64,000 nucleotides of DNA from Fibrella aestuarina BUZ 2. GTDB lineage: Bacteria; Bacteroidota; Bacteroidia; Cytophagales; Spirosomataceae. Shown piece by piece: positions 52,322 through 61,240 of the stretch. The stretch covers positions 5,486,555 to 5,550,554 of the forward strand of contig NC_020054.1 of assembly GCF_000331105.1 (NCBI RefSeq). Reading direction: 5' to 3'. The stretch's first letter is position 1, and every line of letters starts with the position of its first letter. The translations under genes and the position numbers were made by a program. Below the pieces are notes generated by a model. It was not told the origin of the DNA. It did not search any database and saw only the letters and a list, made by a program, of their open reading frames with translations.

Positions 52322-53788
52322 ATGAGTTACCTACCTGTCAAGCAACTGCTTCAGACGGAACCTGGCCAGACCGTGACGGTGAAAGGCTGGGTACGTACCA
52401 AGCGCGAAAGCAAAAACGCTGTCTTCATCGCCCTCAACGACGGCTCCACTATCCATACGATTCAGGCGGTGGCCGAAGCGGGTCAATTGCCCGACGAAAC
52501 ACTCCGCCTCATTACCACCGGCGCCTGCGTGGCTATCACGGGTGAGCTGGTTGCTTCGCAGGGCGCGGGGCAGGCGGTAGAAGTTAAAATCACCGACGTA
52601 CACATCTACGGCCCGGCCGACCCCGAGAAATACCCACTGCAACCCAAGCGGCACTCGCTCGAATTCCTGCGTGAGATTGCGCACCTGCGGCCCCGCACTA
52701 ACACGTTCAGCGCCATTCTGCGGGTACGTCATGCATTGGCCTTTGCGGTACACAAGTATTACAACGACAACGGCTTTTACTACCTCAACACGCCCATCAT
52801 CACGGCGTCGGATGCTGAAGGGGCCGGTGAGATGTTCCGCGTGTCGACGCTCGACCCGATGAACCCGCCCAAAACTGAGGAGGGTAAAATTGATTACAGC
52901 CAGGATTTCTTCGGCCGCGAAACCAATCTGACGGTATCGGGCCAACTGGAAGGCGAGCTGGGTGCGCTGGCGCTGGGCAAGATTTACACCTTCGGGCCGA
53001 CGTTCCGCGCCGAAAACTCGAACACCACCCGCCACCTCGCCGAGTTCTGGATGATTGAGCCCGAGATGGCGTTTTTCGAGCTGGAAGACAACATGAATCT
53101 GGCCGAAGACTTCGTGAAGTCAGTGATTCGGTACGCACTCGACCACTGCGCCGACGACCTCGCGTTCCTCGACAATCGGTTGAAGGAGGAAGAAAAGACG
53201 AAGAAAAAGGAAGAACAGAGCGAGATGAGCCTGCTCGACAAGCTGCGTTTCGTGGTCGATAACGATTTCGAGCGGCTTACCTACACGCAGGCCGTCGAGA
53301 TTCTGCGCAATTCAAAACCCGCCAAGAAAGGGCAGTTCCAGTATGAGGTGAGCTGGGGAATCGACCTGCAATCGGAACACGAGCGGTATCTGGTCGAGAA
53401 GCATTTCAAGAAACCCGTTATCCTAACCAACTACCCCCGGGAAATTAAGGCGTTCTACATGAAACAGGACGACGCCCCCGCCACCAACGAACGCGGCGAC
53501 GTATTCGGTCCGACGGTGCGGGCGATGGACGTGTTGTTCCCTGGCATCGGTGAAATCATCGGCGGCTCGCAGCGGGAAGACGACCTCGACAAACTCACTG
53601 CGCGGATGCACGAGGTGGGTATCGAGCCCGAAGCCATCTGGTGGTATCTGGATACGCGCCGGTTTGGCTCGGCCCCACACGCCGGTTTCGGGCTGGGCTT
53701 CGAGCGGCTGGTGCTATTCGTAACGGGCATGGGCAACATCCGCGACGTGATCCCCTTCCCCCGCACGCCCAAATCCGCTGAGTTTTAA
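52322..53788 (+). CDS. asnS: asparaginyl-tRNA synthetase
   Basis: The 488-residue class II synthetase has an OB-fold anticodon-binding domain (about 15-105, [20 protein letters not shown]). Motif 2 is [20 protein letters not shown] (about 229-248) and motif 3 is [14 protein letters not shown] near the C-terminus. An insertion rich in Lys/Glu ([11 protein letters not shown], about 290-300) is visible. It charges tRNA-Asn, whose gene lies at 6803. A GTG at 52316 is in frame but would overlap the -7 box, so the ATG at 52322 is preferred. Confidence 0.97.
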   Translation: MSYLPVKQLLQTEPGQTVTVKGWVRTKRESKNAVFIALNDGSTIHTIQAVAEAGQLPDETLRLITTGACVAITGELVASQGAGQAVEVKITDVHIYGPADPEKYPLQPKRHSLEFLREIAHLRPRTNTFSAILRVRHALAFAVHKYYNDNGFYYLNTPIITASDAEGAGEMFRVSTLDPMNPPKTEEGKIDYSQDFFGRETNLTVSGQLEGELGALALGKIYTFGPTFRAENSNTTRHLAEFWMIEPEMAFFELEDNMNLAEDFVKSVIRYALDHCADDLAFLDNRLKEEEKTKKKEEQSEMSLLDKLRFVVDNDFERLTYTQAVEILRNSKPAKKGQFQYEVSWGIDLQSEHERYLVEKHFKKPVILTNYPREIKAFYMKQDDAPATNERGDVFGPTVRAMDVLFPGIGEIIGGSQREDDLDKLTARMHEVGIEPEAIWWYLDTRRFGSAPHAGFGLGFERLVLFVTGMGNIRDVIPFPRTPKSAEF

Positions 53789-53790
53789 GC

Positions 53791-53905
53791 TTTCTGATCG
53801 CAAAGGCGCGAGGGAAATCGCAAAGACCGCGATGTGTTTTCTTTAGTCAATGAGAAAAACACGTTGCGACCTTCGCGATTTCCCTCGCGCCTTTACGTTC
53901 AGAAA
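53791..53905. repeat. long intergenic inverted repeat (asnS / DUF2383 gene)
   Basis: Arms of about 50 nt (53791-53840 and 53856-53905) match at about 42 positions, including a perfect run GGCGCGAGGGAAATCGC. The loop is about 15 nt. It starts 3 nt after the asnS stop. Confidence 0.9.
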
Positions 53906-53975
53906 CTCTTTCAAACATTCACTTATGGCTATGGTTGTAAATACGGATTGTTAAACCATTTACCCCACGTTAGTC

Positions 53976-54428
53976 ATGATTAAGAATGATGATATTGTTG
54001 AGGATCTCAACGAACTGGTAAAAATCAATAACGACCGCATTCAAGGCTATATGAAAGCGGTTGAAGATACAGAAGACACGCAACTCGACCACCTCTTCAA
54101 CGAGATGATCGTGCAGAGCCAGAACTTCCGTAGCCAGCTAGCCGACCACATCGTGCGCATCGATGGCTCGGCCGTTTCGGACGCCACCACGACCGACGTT
54201 AGCAGCAAAATTCACCGTGCCTGGATCGACATCAAGTCGGCCCTGACCGGCAAAGACCGCGACACGGTATTGAGCTCGGTGACCTTCGGTGAAAACGCTG
54301 CCGTAGAAGCCTACGAGAGTGCTATCGAGAATGATAAGCTGCCGGCTTACATCAAAGAAGACTTGACCAGCCAACTTTCGCAGCTGAAAGCCGCCCGCGA
54401 GAAGATGGAAGCGCTGAAAACGAAGTAG
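53976..54428 (+). CDS. DUF2383 / PA2169-type four-helix-bundle protein
   Basis: The 150-residue all-helical protein reads DIVEDLNELVKINNDRIQGY, then MIVQSQNFRSQLADHIVRID, then AWIDIKSALTGKDRDTVLSS, and ends YIKEDLTSQLSQLKAAREKM. This is the pattern of the ferritin-like PA2169 family (DUF2383). Such proteins are usually stress-related and of unknown biochemical function. Classical ferritin iron ligands (ExxH) are not evident. It is convergent with the aldo/keto reductase across a perfect 34-bp hairpin. Confidence 0.88.
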   Translation: MIKNDDIVEDLNELVKINNDRIQGYMKAVEDTEDTQLDHLFNEMIVQSQNFRSQLADHIVRIDGSAVSDATTTDVSSKIHRAWIDIKSALTGKDRDTVLSSVTFGENAAVEAYESAIENDKLPAYIKEDLTSQLSQLKAAREKMEALKTK

Positions 54429-54439
54429 TACCCTGAGTA

Positions 54440-54526
54440 ATCGGTACAAAAGGATAAGGGTGAGTTGGCTGACGCGCAAGATCTAGTCCTGTGTCAGCCA
54501 ACTCACCCTTATCCTTTTGTACCGAT
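54440..54526. repeat. perfect 34-bp intergenic inverted repeat
   Basis: The arms 54440-54473 and 54493-54526 are fully complementary over 34 bp, with loop GCGCAAGATCTAGTCCTGT and core GTTGGCTGAC/GTCAGCCAAC. It lies between convergent genes and ends 7 nt from the reductase stop codon. Confidence 0.97.
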
Positions 54527-54533
54527 CACGTTG

Positions 54534-55406
54534 TTATGCGCCAGCAGGCAGTGGCATATCCTGCAAATCGTCGTCCGTTAGTTTGATCTCGGCAGCGGCG
54601 GTGTTTTCCTCCAAATGCTTCACTGACGACGTACCTGGAATCAACAGCATCATGGGCGATGCAGCCAACAGCCACGCCAGGGCAATCTGATGCTCGGTGG
54701 CATTGTGGCGTTCGGCCACCCGCTTGATGGCGGCGGCGTTACCCAGATCACCACCACCCAGTGGATACCACGGGATGAAAGCAATGTTCTGGTCTTCGCA
54801 ATAAGCCAACACGTCGTTCCATTTCTGTTGCCCGAAGCTGTACATATTCTGTACCGACACCACTTCAAAATACTGCTGGGCTTCTTTGATCTGCTCGACG
54901 GTTACTTCCGATAGGCCGATGTGCTTGATCTTGCCTTGCTGCTGCGCTTCTTTCAGGAAGCCGAGGTATTCTTCCGACGGCACTTTATCATCAAAGCGGT
55001 GGAGCTGGTACAGTTGAATCTGCTCTAGTTTCAGCCGTTTCAGGCTACCATTCAGCGCTTCCTCCAAGTGCTTGCGGCTACCGTCGACGGGCCACTGATT
55101 CGGGCCGGTACGTAGCAATGCCCCTTTCGTGCCGATTACCAGATCGTTTGCATACGGATGGAGGGCTTCGGCAATTAGTTCTTCCGATACGAAAGGCCCG
55201 TAGCTATCGGCGGTGTCGATAAAGTTAATGCCGAGGTCGAGGCAGCGTTTCAGCACGCGTAGGGCTTCATCGCGGTCTTTGGGCGGCCCCCAGATGCCTT
55301 CGCCGGTGATGCGCATGGCTCCGTAGCCCATTCGGTTGACGGTCAAATCACCGCCGAGTGTAATTGTTCCCGACGCTACGGCCGGTTTGTCTGTTGTTGA
55401 CTGCAT
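54534..55406 (-). CDS. aldo/keto reductase
   Basis: The 290-residue protein has the AKR signatures. MGYGAMRITGEGIWG (about 26-40) is the NADPH-side start, and INFIDTADSYGPFVSEELIA carries catalytic Asp and Tyr. VIGTKGALLR has the Lys, and LYQLHRFDDKVP has the His. IGLSEVTVEQI, SFGQQKWNDV and a late PGTSSVKHLEEN for cofactor binding follow. It reduces an aldehyde or ketone with NADPH, and the substrate is unknown. I use the ATG at 55406 (MQSTTDKPAV) since upstream codons look like random sequence. Confidence 0.92.
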   Translation of the reverse strand: MQSTTDKPAVASGTITLGGDLTVNRMGYGAMRITGEGIWGPPKDRDEALRVLKRCLDLGINFIDTADSYGPFVSEELIAEALHPYANDLVIGTKGALLRTGPNQWPVDGSRKHLEEALNGSLKRLKLEQIQLYQLHRFDDKVPSEEYLGFLKEAQQQGKIKHIGLSEVTVEQIKEAQQYFEVVSVQNMYSFGQQKWNDVLAYCEDQNIAFIPWYPLGGGDLGNAAAIKRVAERHNATEHQIALAWLLAASPMMLLIPGTSSVKHLEENTAAAEIKLTDDDLQDMPLPAGA

Positions 55407-55538
55407 GGGTAATACTTGTTGAAACATGAATTGAGCCAGTCGGTGCCTGTCTCCTATCCTTCTACTAAACCATACCAGCAACTGTTTGCTCCAAACCGAT
55501 TTTTCTTTGGCTGCCCGTACCTGGCCTCTGATAACACC

Positions 55539-56327
55539 TCACCGAACGTACTCGTAGCGCACCACTTTGGGCCCAGAATAGGGCTCCCAGTTTAAGTTTT
55601 CCGACAGGGTGATAACGTCGCTAATTACACGCCCCTTACTGTCCAGTGTTTGCTGACGTTCTTCGACTTTACCCGGCCGATACGCCGGTGCGTACGAATC
55701 AACCCGTACGCTAGTCCCGTCGTAATGGTATACTTTATAGCTGCTGACAGTGCCAACTGGCTGCTGGTACTCTTCACGTACTAGCTTACCCGACTCATAG
55801 GTATTTACGACGCGGGCGTTCAACTGACCTTCGCGTGTATAGTACGCGACTTGTATCGGCTGTTTGTCCCTGTTATAATCCGTATGGACGTAGCTAACTA
55901 AATGCCGCCAGTTGGTCGGCGGCGTCTGATTGTCGATAAAATAATCACTTTCAATCATCCTGTCCGGACTTGGGTACGTGTAAACCCATTCCCTACCCGA
56001 ACGCCAGGGCTCCGACTGCAACAGTCGCGAATAGTCGTTGCGTTTCTGCAATCGCCCGGTTGAGTCGTACGTATAGGTCTGATAGCGTGTGACACTGAGT
56101 TCACCTCCTTTATCGTGTCCCCAGTTCTCTAGTTTCGCCAGGCGGCCGTTCTGATCATACACGTAGCGATCCTCGGTAAGGGGCCTTGTGCTGGTTTCAT
56201 CTATAAACCAACGTACCCGTGCCAGGCGCCGGTCCACTTCCTGTGCAGGATCAACCGACCGGGGTTGGCAGCCAGCCAATCCGATGATAGCCACTACCAT
56301 CACACTTAGCCATTGAATCTGTTTCAT
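55539..56327 (-). CDS. lipoprotein with YD-like tyrosine-rich repeats
   Basis: The ATG at 56327 gives 262 residues with a lipobox ending at Cys20 (GLAGC). The body contains repeating short units with Tyr-Asp/Asn (EDRYVYDQNGRLAKLENW, TYDSTGRLQKRNDY and others). These resemble YD/RHS repeats and beta-hairpin sheets seen in Bacteroidota exported proteins. No catalytic motif is visible. The function is unknown and it may simply bind a surface partner. The gene lies alone between the aldo/keto reductase and tyrA genes. Confidence 0.75.
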   Translation of the reverse strand: MKQIQWLSVMVVAIIGLAGCQPRSVDPAQEVDRRLARVRWFIDETSTRPLTEDRYVYDQNGRLAKLENWGHDKGGELSVTRYQTYTYDSTGRLQKRNDYSRLLQSEPWRSGREWVYTYPSPDRMIESDYFIDNQTPPTNWRHLVSYVHTDYNRDKQPIQVAYYTREGQLNARVVNTYESGKLVREEYQQPVGTVSSYKVYHYDGTSVRVDSYAPAYRPGKVEERQQTLDSKGRVISDVITLSENLNWEPYSGPKVVRYEYVR

Positions 56328-56430
56328 ACAAGGATCGCACATTATGTATACCCCTAATGAACGATAGATGACGCACCTACGAAAGCGAATTTACTGAGCG
56401 ACCGGACCGGCCTGCTATCAAGTTAGTTGG

Positions 56431-57288
56431 CTACCGCTTTTCGATGCCTTCCAGCACCCGGCGGATGACGTTGGCGCGGGCCATGAAATCGAGGGAGGCC
56501 GGTACGTCGCGGTCGTCGATCAGGGCTTTGAACCGCTGCAACAACTCAATGTAATCCGCTAGTGCCTGCGAAACGTTGTCGCGGTTCTGGTCGAAAATGG
56601 GTGCCCACATTTGTGGTGAGCTTTTCGCCAGCCGGACGGTACTCCCGAAACCCGTGCTCGCCATATCGAAAATGGCCTGCTCGTCCTTTTCTTTTTCCAG
56701 CACCGTCAGGCCCAGCGCGAAGGCGCTTACGTGGCTCAGGTGCGACACGTAGGCGAGGTGCAGGTCGTGTTCCTGCGGCGTCATGTAAAAGAGCTTCATG
56801 CCGATATCGGAAAACAGTGCTTCGGCCAGTTTCAGGCTATCCGGATGGCTTTTTTCGCGATCGCAGATGATCAGGTTTTTACCGGGCAACAGTTCTTTGA
56901 ACGCCGCGCCGGGACCCGAGTTTTCGGTACCCGCCATTGGGTGCGCCGCGACAAACTGCGGACGATTTGGGTGCGCGTCGGCCAGCGCACAGATGCTTTC
57001 TTTAGTCGACCCCAGATCGAGCACCGTTGCCCCAGCGGGCAGTTGATCCAGCACACTCGGCAACAGGGACAGAATGGTGTTAACGGGTGTAGCTAACACC
57101 ACCAGCGTACTTTGGGCGAGGGCCTCATCCAGCGGCAGGATGGTATCGACAATGCCTTTGGCCAAGGCCAGTTGGCCGTGTACGGCCGACGCATCGACGC
57201 CCACAAAGGTGGCTTTGGGGTATTTTTCCCGAACGGCCAGCGCAAACGAGCCGCCCAGCAAGCCAATACCGATGATGCTGATAGTCAT
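56431..57288 (-). CDS. tyrA: prephenate dehydrogenase
   Basis: The 285-residue protein begins with a Rossmann motif IIGIGLLGGSFALAV (about 4-18). It contains VVLATPVNTILSLLPSV, then DLGSTKESICA, the prephenate-site segment AAHPMAGTENSGP (about 113-125, with the catalytic His) and YVSHLSHVSAFAL (about 177-189). It oxidises prephenate to 4-hydroxyphenylpyruvate in tyrosine synthesis. No chorismate mutase domain is fused. It follows the aminotransferase gene by 35 nt, a pairing common in Bacteroidota aromatic clusters. Confidence 0.95.
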   Translation of the reverse strand: MTISIIGIGLLGGSFALAVREKYPKATFVGVDASAVHGQLALAKGIVDTILPLDEALAQSTLVVLATPVNTILSLLPSVLDQLPAGATVLDLGSTKESICALADAHPNRPQFVAAHPMAGTENSGPGAAFKELLPGKNLIICDREKSHPDSLKLAEALFSDIGMKLFYMTPQEHDLHLAYVSHLSHVSAFALGLTVLEKEKDEQAIFDMASTGFGSTVRLAKSSPQMWAPIFDQNRDNVSQALADYIELLQRFKALIDDRDVPASLDFMARANVIRRVLEGIEKR

Positions 57289-57323
57289 GTTGTATAACGT
57301 CTGACGTTTTATGTCGTGGGAGC

Positions 57324-58487
57324 CTAGCCGTTAGCGGTTAGCCGGCTTACAGCTTCCCAAATGTGCTCTTTCGGCATACAGAGCGACACCCGGATGTACC
57401 GATTGCCCTTGGGACCGAAAATAAAGCCCGGCGCAATGAAAACGTGCTTGTTGTAGAGCAAATCGTCAACCAGGGCGTCGGCCGATTGAATGTGTTCGGG
57501 CAATTTAGCCCATAAAAACATCCCCTCCTGATCGCGGGCGTACGTGCACTGAAGCGCGTCCAGAAACGCATAGGCGGCTTCAAGGCGGCCCTCATAGACC
57601 GCATTCCGTTCGGCATGCCACTCGTCGGTATTGGCCAAGGCAGCGGCAGCGGCCGTTTGCAGCGCCAGAAACATGCCCGAATCGACGTTACTTTTAATCG
57701 TCAGCACCGAGTCGATGTAAGGCTTGGCGGCGGCCAGCCACCCAATGCGCCACCCCGCCATGTTGTGCGATTTGCTCATCGAATTCAGTTCGACGGCTAC
57801 GTCTTTCGCGCCATCGACCGACAACAGGCTGATGGGCGCCTTCTTGTTCAGAATCAGGCTGTAAGGGTTGTCGTGGCAGAGCAGTACCCGGTGGTCGTGC
57901 GCGAACCGGACCGCGCGCTCGAACAGGGCTTTACTCGCCGGTGCGCCCGTTGGCATGTGTGGGTAATTGAGCCAGATGATCCGGGTACGTTCGGTGACTA
58001 GTTCGGCCATCTGCGCCCAGTCGGGTTGCCAGTTGTTGTCTTCCTGGAGCGAATATTCGAGCACCTTCGCGCCCACCATCTGACTCACCGCCCGGTAGGC
58101 CGGGTAGCCCAGCTCGGGCACCAGGACCTCGTCACCCTCGTTTAAAAACGTCAGCGACAGGTGGGTGATCCCTTCTTTCGAACCAATCAGCGGTAGCAAT
58201 TCCGTCTCCGGGTCAAGCGTGACGCCGTAGGTACGTTGGTAGAAACCCGCGATAGCCTGCCGAAGGGCTGGAATGCCTTTGTACGACTGATAGCCATGCG
58301 CCCCCGGCTGATAGGCCGACTGCGTCAGTGCTTTCAGCGTGGCGTCGGATGGCATCATATCGGGGTTACCGATACCTATGTTGATGACATCATGACCAGC
58401 GGCCTGTAGCGTTCGCACTTCGGCCAGCTTGATCGAGAAGTAATATTCCTGTGCCTGATTGGCCCGGTGGGCGAGAGGGATAATCAT
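57324..58487 (-). CDS. class I/II PLP aminotransferase
   Basis: The 387-residue protein is a class I/II aminotransferase. It has DVINIGIGNPDMMPSDATL (about 33-51), then HGYQSYKGIPALRQAIAGFY, LIGSKEGITHL, and IIWLNYPHMPTGAPAS with the PLP-contacting Asn. The Schiff-base Lys lies in ELNSMSKSHNMAGWRIGW (Lys about 236), and RVSLCMPKE with the substrate Arg closes the protein. By neighbourhood with tyrA (35 nt downstream) it probably transaminates aromatic keto acids, though LL-diaminopimelate aminotransferases look similar. The start at 58487 (MIIPLAHRANQ) is favoured over the one at 58505. Confidence 0.9.
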   Translation of the reverse strand: MIIPLAHRANQAQEYYFSIKLAEVRTLQAAGHDVINIGIGNPDMMPSDATLKALTQSAYQPGAHGYQSYKGIPALRQAIAGFYQRTYGVTLDPETELLPLIGSKEGITHLSLTFLNEGDEVLVPELGYPAYRAVSQMVGAKVLEYSLQEDNNWQPDWAQMAELVTERTRIIWLNYPHMPTGAPASKALFERAVRFAHDHRVLLCHDNPYSLILNKKAPISLLSVDGAKDVAVELNSMSKSHNMAGWRIGWLAAAKPYIDSVLTIKSNVDSGMFLALQTAAAAALANTDEWHAERNAVYEGRLEAAYAFLDALQCTYARDQEGMFLWAKLPEHIQSADALVDDLLYNKHVFIAPGFIFGPKGNRYIRVSLCMPKEHIWEAVSRLTANG

Positions 58488-58499
58488 AAAAAGAAAACG

Positions 58500-58588
58500 G
58501 TCCAACGGTTAAGGTCCAAAGTCTGAAGTAGCTGACGTCCAGACCAGACGCGACAACTAACTTTAGACTTTGGACCTTAACCGTTGAA
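58500..58588. repeat. long intergenic inverted repeat (atpH / aminotransferase)
   Basis: Arms 58500-58534 and 58554-58588 (35 nt) match at about 31 positions with a perfect run CAACGGTTAAGGTCCAAAGT. The loop has CGTCCAGACCAGACGCG. It occupies most of the spacer between co-directional genes. Confidence 0.92.
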
Positions 58589-58599
58589 CCTCTTTACGC

Positions 58600-59139
58600 T
58601 TAGTTCAAAAACGTCAGCCGGAGATCGTTCAGTTGGCTCTTGATCGACGCGTCGACTTGTTGGTCGCCTACGCGCAATACGTAACCGCCAATCAGTCTTG
58701 GGTCGATTTTCTCTTCCAGCTCAACCAGTTTCGCCTTTGTCAGCGACTGTACTTTCGCCTTCAGCTGCGTGCGCAGTTCATCGGTCAGGGGCGTGGTGGT
58801 GATCACCGTGGCCCGCTCGACGCCCTTCATCACGTCGACTTGTTGGTTGAACGCAACGGCAATATCTTCGAGGATGTTATCGCGGCCTTTCTGCGCTACG
58901 ATCTGGAAGAACGACAACGTCATAGGATTCAGCCGACTGCCGAATACCGCGTTGATGATGCTCCACTTCTTCGCGTTGCGCACGATGGGGTTCTTCAGCA
59001 ACACACCCAATTGCCGGTTTTCAGCGAGTGTCTTCTGGAAGAACTGCATATCGCCCGACAATTCCTGTACAATTCCTTTCTCCTGCGCCAGGTCGATCAA
59101 CGACTTGGCGTAGCGGGTAGCAACGGTTCCTACGGCCAT
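58600..59139 (-). CDS. atpH: ATP synthase F1 subunit delta
   Basis: The 179-residue protein matches the OSCP/delta family. The N-terminal helical domain begins ATRYAKSLIDLAQEKGIVQE, with ENRQLGVLLKNPIVRNAKKW. A C-terminal part with EERATVI-like GVERATVITTTPLTDELRTQ precedes IDPRLIGGYVLRVGDQQVDA. It connects F1 to the peripheral stalk (subunit b, encoded 10 nt upstream at 59150). In many Bacteroidota atpA and atpG follow directly, but here a hairpin and an aminotransferase gene follow instead. Confidence 0.96.
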   Translation of the reverse strand: MAVGTVATRYAKSLIDLAQEKGIVQELSGDMQFFQKTLAENRQLGVLLKNPIVRNAKKWSIINAVFGSRLNPMTLSFFQIVAQKGRDNILEDIAVAFNQQVDVMKGVERATVITTTPLTDELRTQLKAKVQSLTKAKLVELEEKIDPRLIGGYVLRVGDQQVDASIKSQLNDLRLTFLN

Positions 59140-59149
59140 GATTTCGTGC

Positions 59150-59644
59150 TTAGTTTAAGCGTGACGAAGCCACCAGGTCCTGAACCAGTTTCTCCTGTGA
59201 TGATTTATCGGCCAATTCGCGACGGAGCACTTTCTCCGCTACTTCGATTGACAGGTTCACCACCTCTTTTTTCATGGATGCGACAAGGGCCTGCCGCTCA
59301 TTCTGCATGGCTTCGCGGGCCTGCTCGAGCATCCGCTGTCCTTCAACAGCCGCTTTGTCGCGGGCATCGGCCACCAGTTTGTCGGCGGTTTCTTTGGCAC
59401 CACGCAGGATGGTATCACGCTCGATGCGGGCCTGCGCCAGAATCTGTTCGTTTTCGGCTTTCAGTTTGGCCATCTCGCCGCGTGTCTTTTCGGCCAGATC
59501 CAGCGCGCCCTGAATGTTGTCTTCACGCTCTTTCAGGCTCTGCGTGATGGGCTTCCAGGCAAATTTGCTCAGCAGGAAAAACAAAAGGCCAAAGATGACC
59601 ACCTGCCAGAACAATAGGCCAAGATCGGGGGTGAGCAGTTCCAT
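59150..59644 (-). CDS. atpF: ATP synthase F0 subunit b
   Basis: The 164-residue protein has one N-terminal membrane helix (about 9-28, LLFWQVVIFGLLFFLLSKFA) and the conserved WKPITQSLKEREDNIQ. A long helical stalk (about 45-140, charged heptads with RGEMAKLKAENEQILAQARI) follows. It forms the peripheral stalk dimer of the ATP synthase and contacts delta. It lies between atpE and atpH. The spacing to atpE is unusually long (168 nt) and contains a hairpin. Confidence 0.96.
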   Translation of the reverse strand: MELLTPDLGLLFWQVVIFGLLFFLLSKFAWKPITQSLKEREDNIQGALDLAEKTRGEMAKLKAENEQILAQARIERDTILRGAKETADKLVADARDKAAVEGQRMLEQAREAMQNERQALVASMKKEVVNLSIEVAEKVLRRELADKSSQEKLVQDLVASSRLN

Positions 59645-59702
59645 AGTCAGTTATAAACGATAAAATGAAGTATAAAACGGTACGTCTTCTTTTGTTTTTG
59701 AC

Positions 59703-59747
59703 GGAACGTACCTGACTACGGCAACCCCAATAGTCAGGTACGTTTCC
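59703..59747. repeat. hairpin between atpE and atpF
   Basis: Arms 59703-59718 and 59731-59747 pair over 16 bp with one bulge (GGAACGTACCTGACTA). It contains the GTACGT-type motif. Its position downstream of the c-subunit gene could shape transcript level or stability. Confidence 0.8.
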
Positions 59748-59812
59748 AAATGCGGTGCACCCCGTGCGCCATTGCCTACTGCGTTGGCGGAGTACGTGTT
59801 GACAGTGACTGA

Positions 59813-60082
<270 letters not shown>

Positions 60083-60120
60083 TTATATGTGAAAAAGAAA
60101 ACAAAAGAATGCAAGATTGA

Positions 60121-61221
60121 TTAACCGATCTCTTCGCCGGGGCCCTCATAGCCAATGCCATGATCGGCCTCGTGGTGCTCTTCGATCGCGCTGCCGATGT
60201 ACATCGACGTGAGCAGCGTGAAGATGAACGCCTGCAGGAACGCCACCAGCAACTCGATCAGGTTCATGAAGAGGGTAAACGGCACCACGATGGCGCTGAC
60301 GCCCCAGCCCGTACCGGCACCCGCCTGACCCGCAATGAAGATCAGCGAAAGCAAGCTCAGAATGATGATGTGCCCCGCCGTGATGTTGGCGAACAACCGG
60401 ATCATCAGCGACAGTGGTTTCATGATCAGGCCAACAATTTCGACCGGGATCATGATCGGCAGCAGCGCAACGGGTACGCCCGTCGGCTTCACCAGGTGCA
60501 ACCAGTAGTGCTTGTTGCCGCTCAGGTTAGTGACTAGAAAAGTAATCACGGCCAGTACCAGCGTTACGGCAATATTACCCGTCAGGTTGGCACCGCCGGG
60601 CAGCAGCCCCAGCAGGTTGTTGACGAGGATAAAGAAGAACAACGTCAGCAGATAAGGCAGGTATTTTTCGTACTTGGGACCGAGGTTTGGCTTGGCAATT
60701 TCGTCCCGTACAAACACGACGATCGGCTCCAAGAAGGATTGCAGCCCTTTGGGTGCTTTTCCCTTATTCTTACCATAGGCACCGGCAATTGACGTAAACA
60801 CGACCAGCAGAATAACGGCACTGAGCATGAGCGCAGCTACGTTTTTGGTGATCGAAAAATCACGAACGTGAACACCTTCAACCGGTTCACCCGCTTCAGT
60901 GACGCGGTGAATGTGACCGTGTTCTGATTTGTAGCCGTTGTAGATGGCCCCGTGGTTCAGACGCGACGACGAGAACACTTCCAGACCCCGATCGGCTGAA
61001 TATAGTATGATCGGCAGGGGCAACGTAACGCCATGAGCAAACTCCCAGCCACGATCATCGCTGATGTGGTGAGTGATCATTTCCCCCACGTTGAATCCTT
61101 TCTTCTGTTCTTCGTGAGTCTCCTGACCGTCGAGGGTGTGTTCCTGCGCGAAGGCACCAGCTACCGTACTGATGATCAGCGCGAAGGCTAAAACCAATTT
61201 ATTAATTGACGAGCACATCAT
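60121..61221 (-). CDS. atpB: ATP synthase F0 subunit a
   Basis: The start at 61221 gives 366 residues. A signal peptide (about 1-25, STVAGAFAQ) and a periplasmic stretch of about 120 residues are typical of the Bacteroidota form. The membrane part has several helices, including PLSLMIRLFANITAGHIIIL with the essential Arg. LLVAFLQAFIFTLLTSMYIG, with the conserved Gln, follows. It forms the proton path against the c-ring. The frame extends to 61284, but the added part overlaps the preceding gene and lacks signal-peptide logic. Confidence 0.95.
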   Translation of the reverse strand: MMCSSINKLVLAFALIISTVAGAFAQEHTLDGQETHEEQKKGFNVGEMITHHISDDRGWEFAHGVTLPLPIILYSADRGLEVFSSSRLNHGAIYNGYKSEHGHIHRVTEAGEPVEGVHVRDFSITKNVAALMLSAVILLVVFTSIAGAYGKNKGKAPKGLQSFLEPIVVFVRDEIAKPNLGPKYEKYLPYLLTLFFFILVNNLLGLLPGGANLTGNIAVTLVLAVITFLVTNLSGNKHYWLHLVKPTGVPVALLPIMIPVEIVGLIMKPLSLMIRLFANITAGHIIILSLLSLIFIAGQAGAGTGWGVSAIVVPFTLFMNLIELLVAFLQAFIFTLLTSMYIGSAIEEHHEADHGIGYEGPGEEIG

Positions 61222-61240
61222 ATGAAATAAGTAGGCGTTT

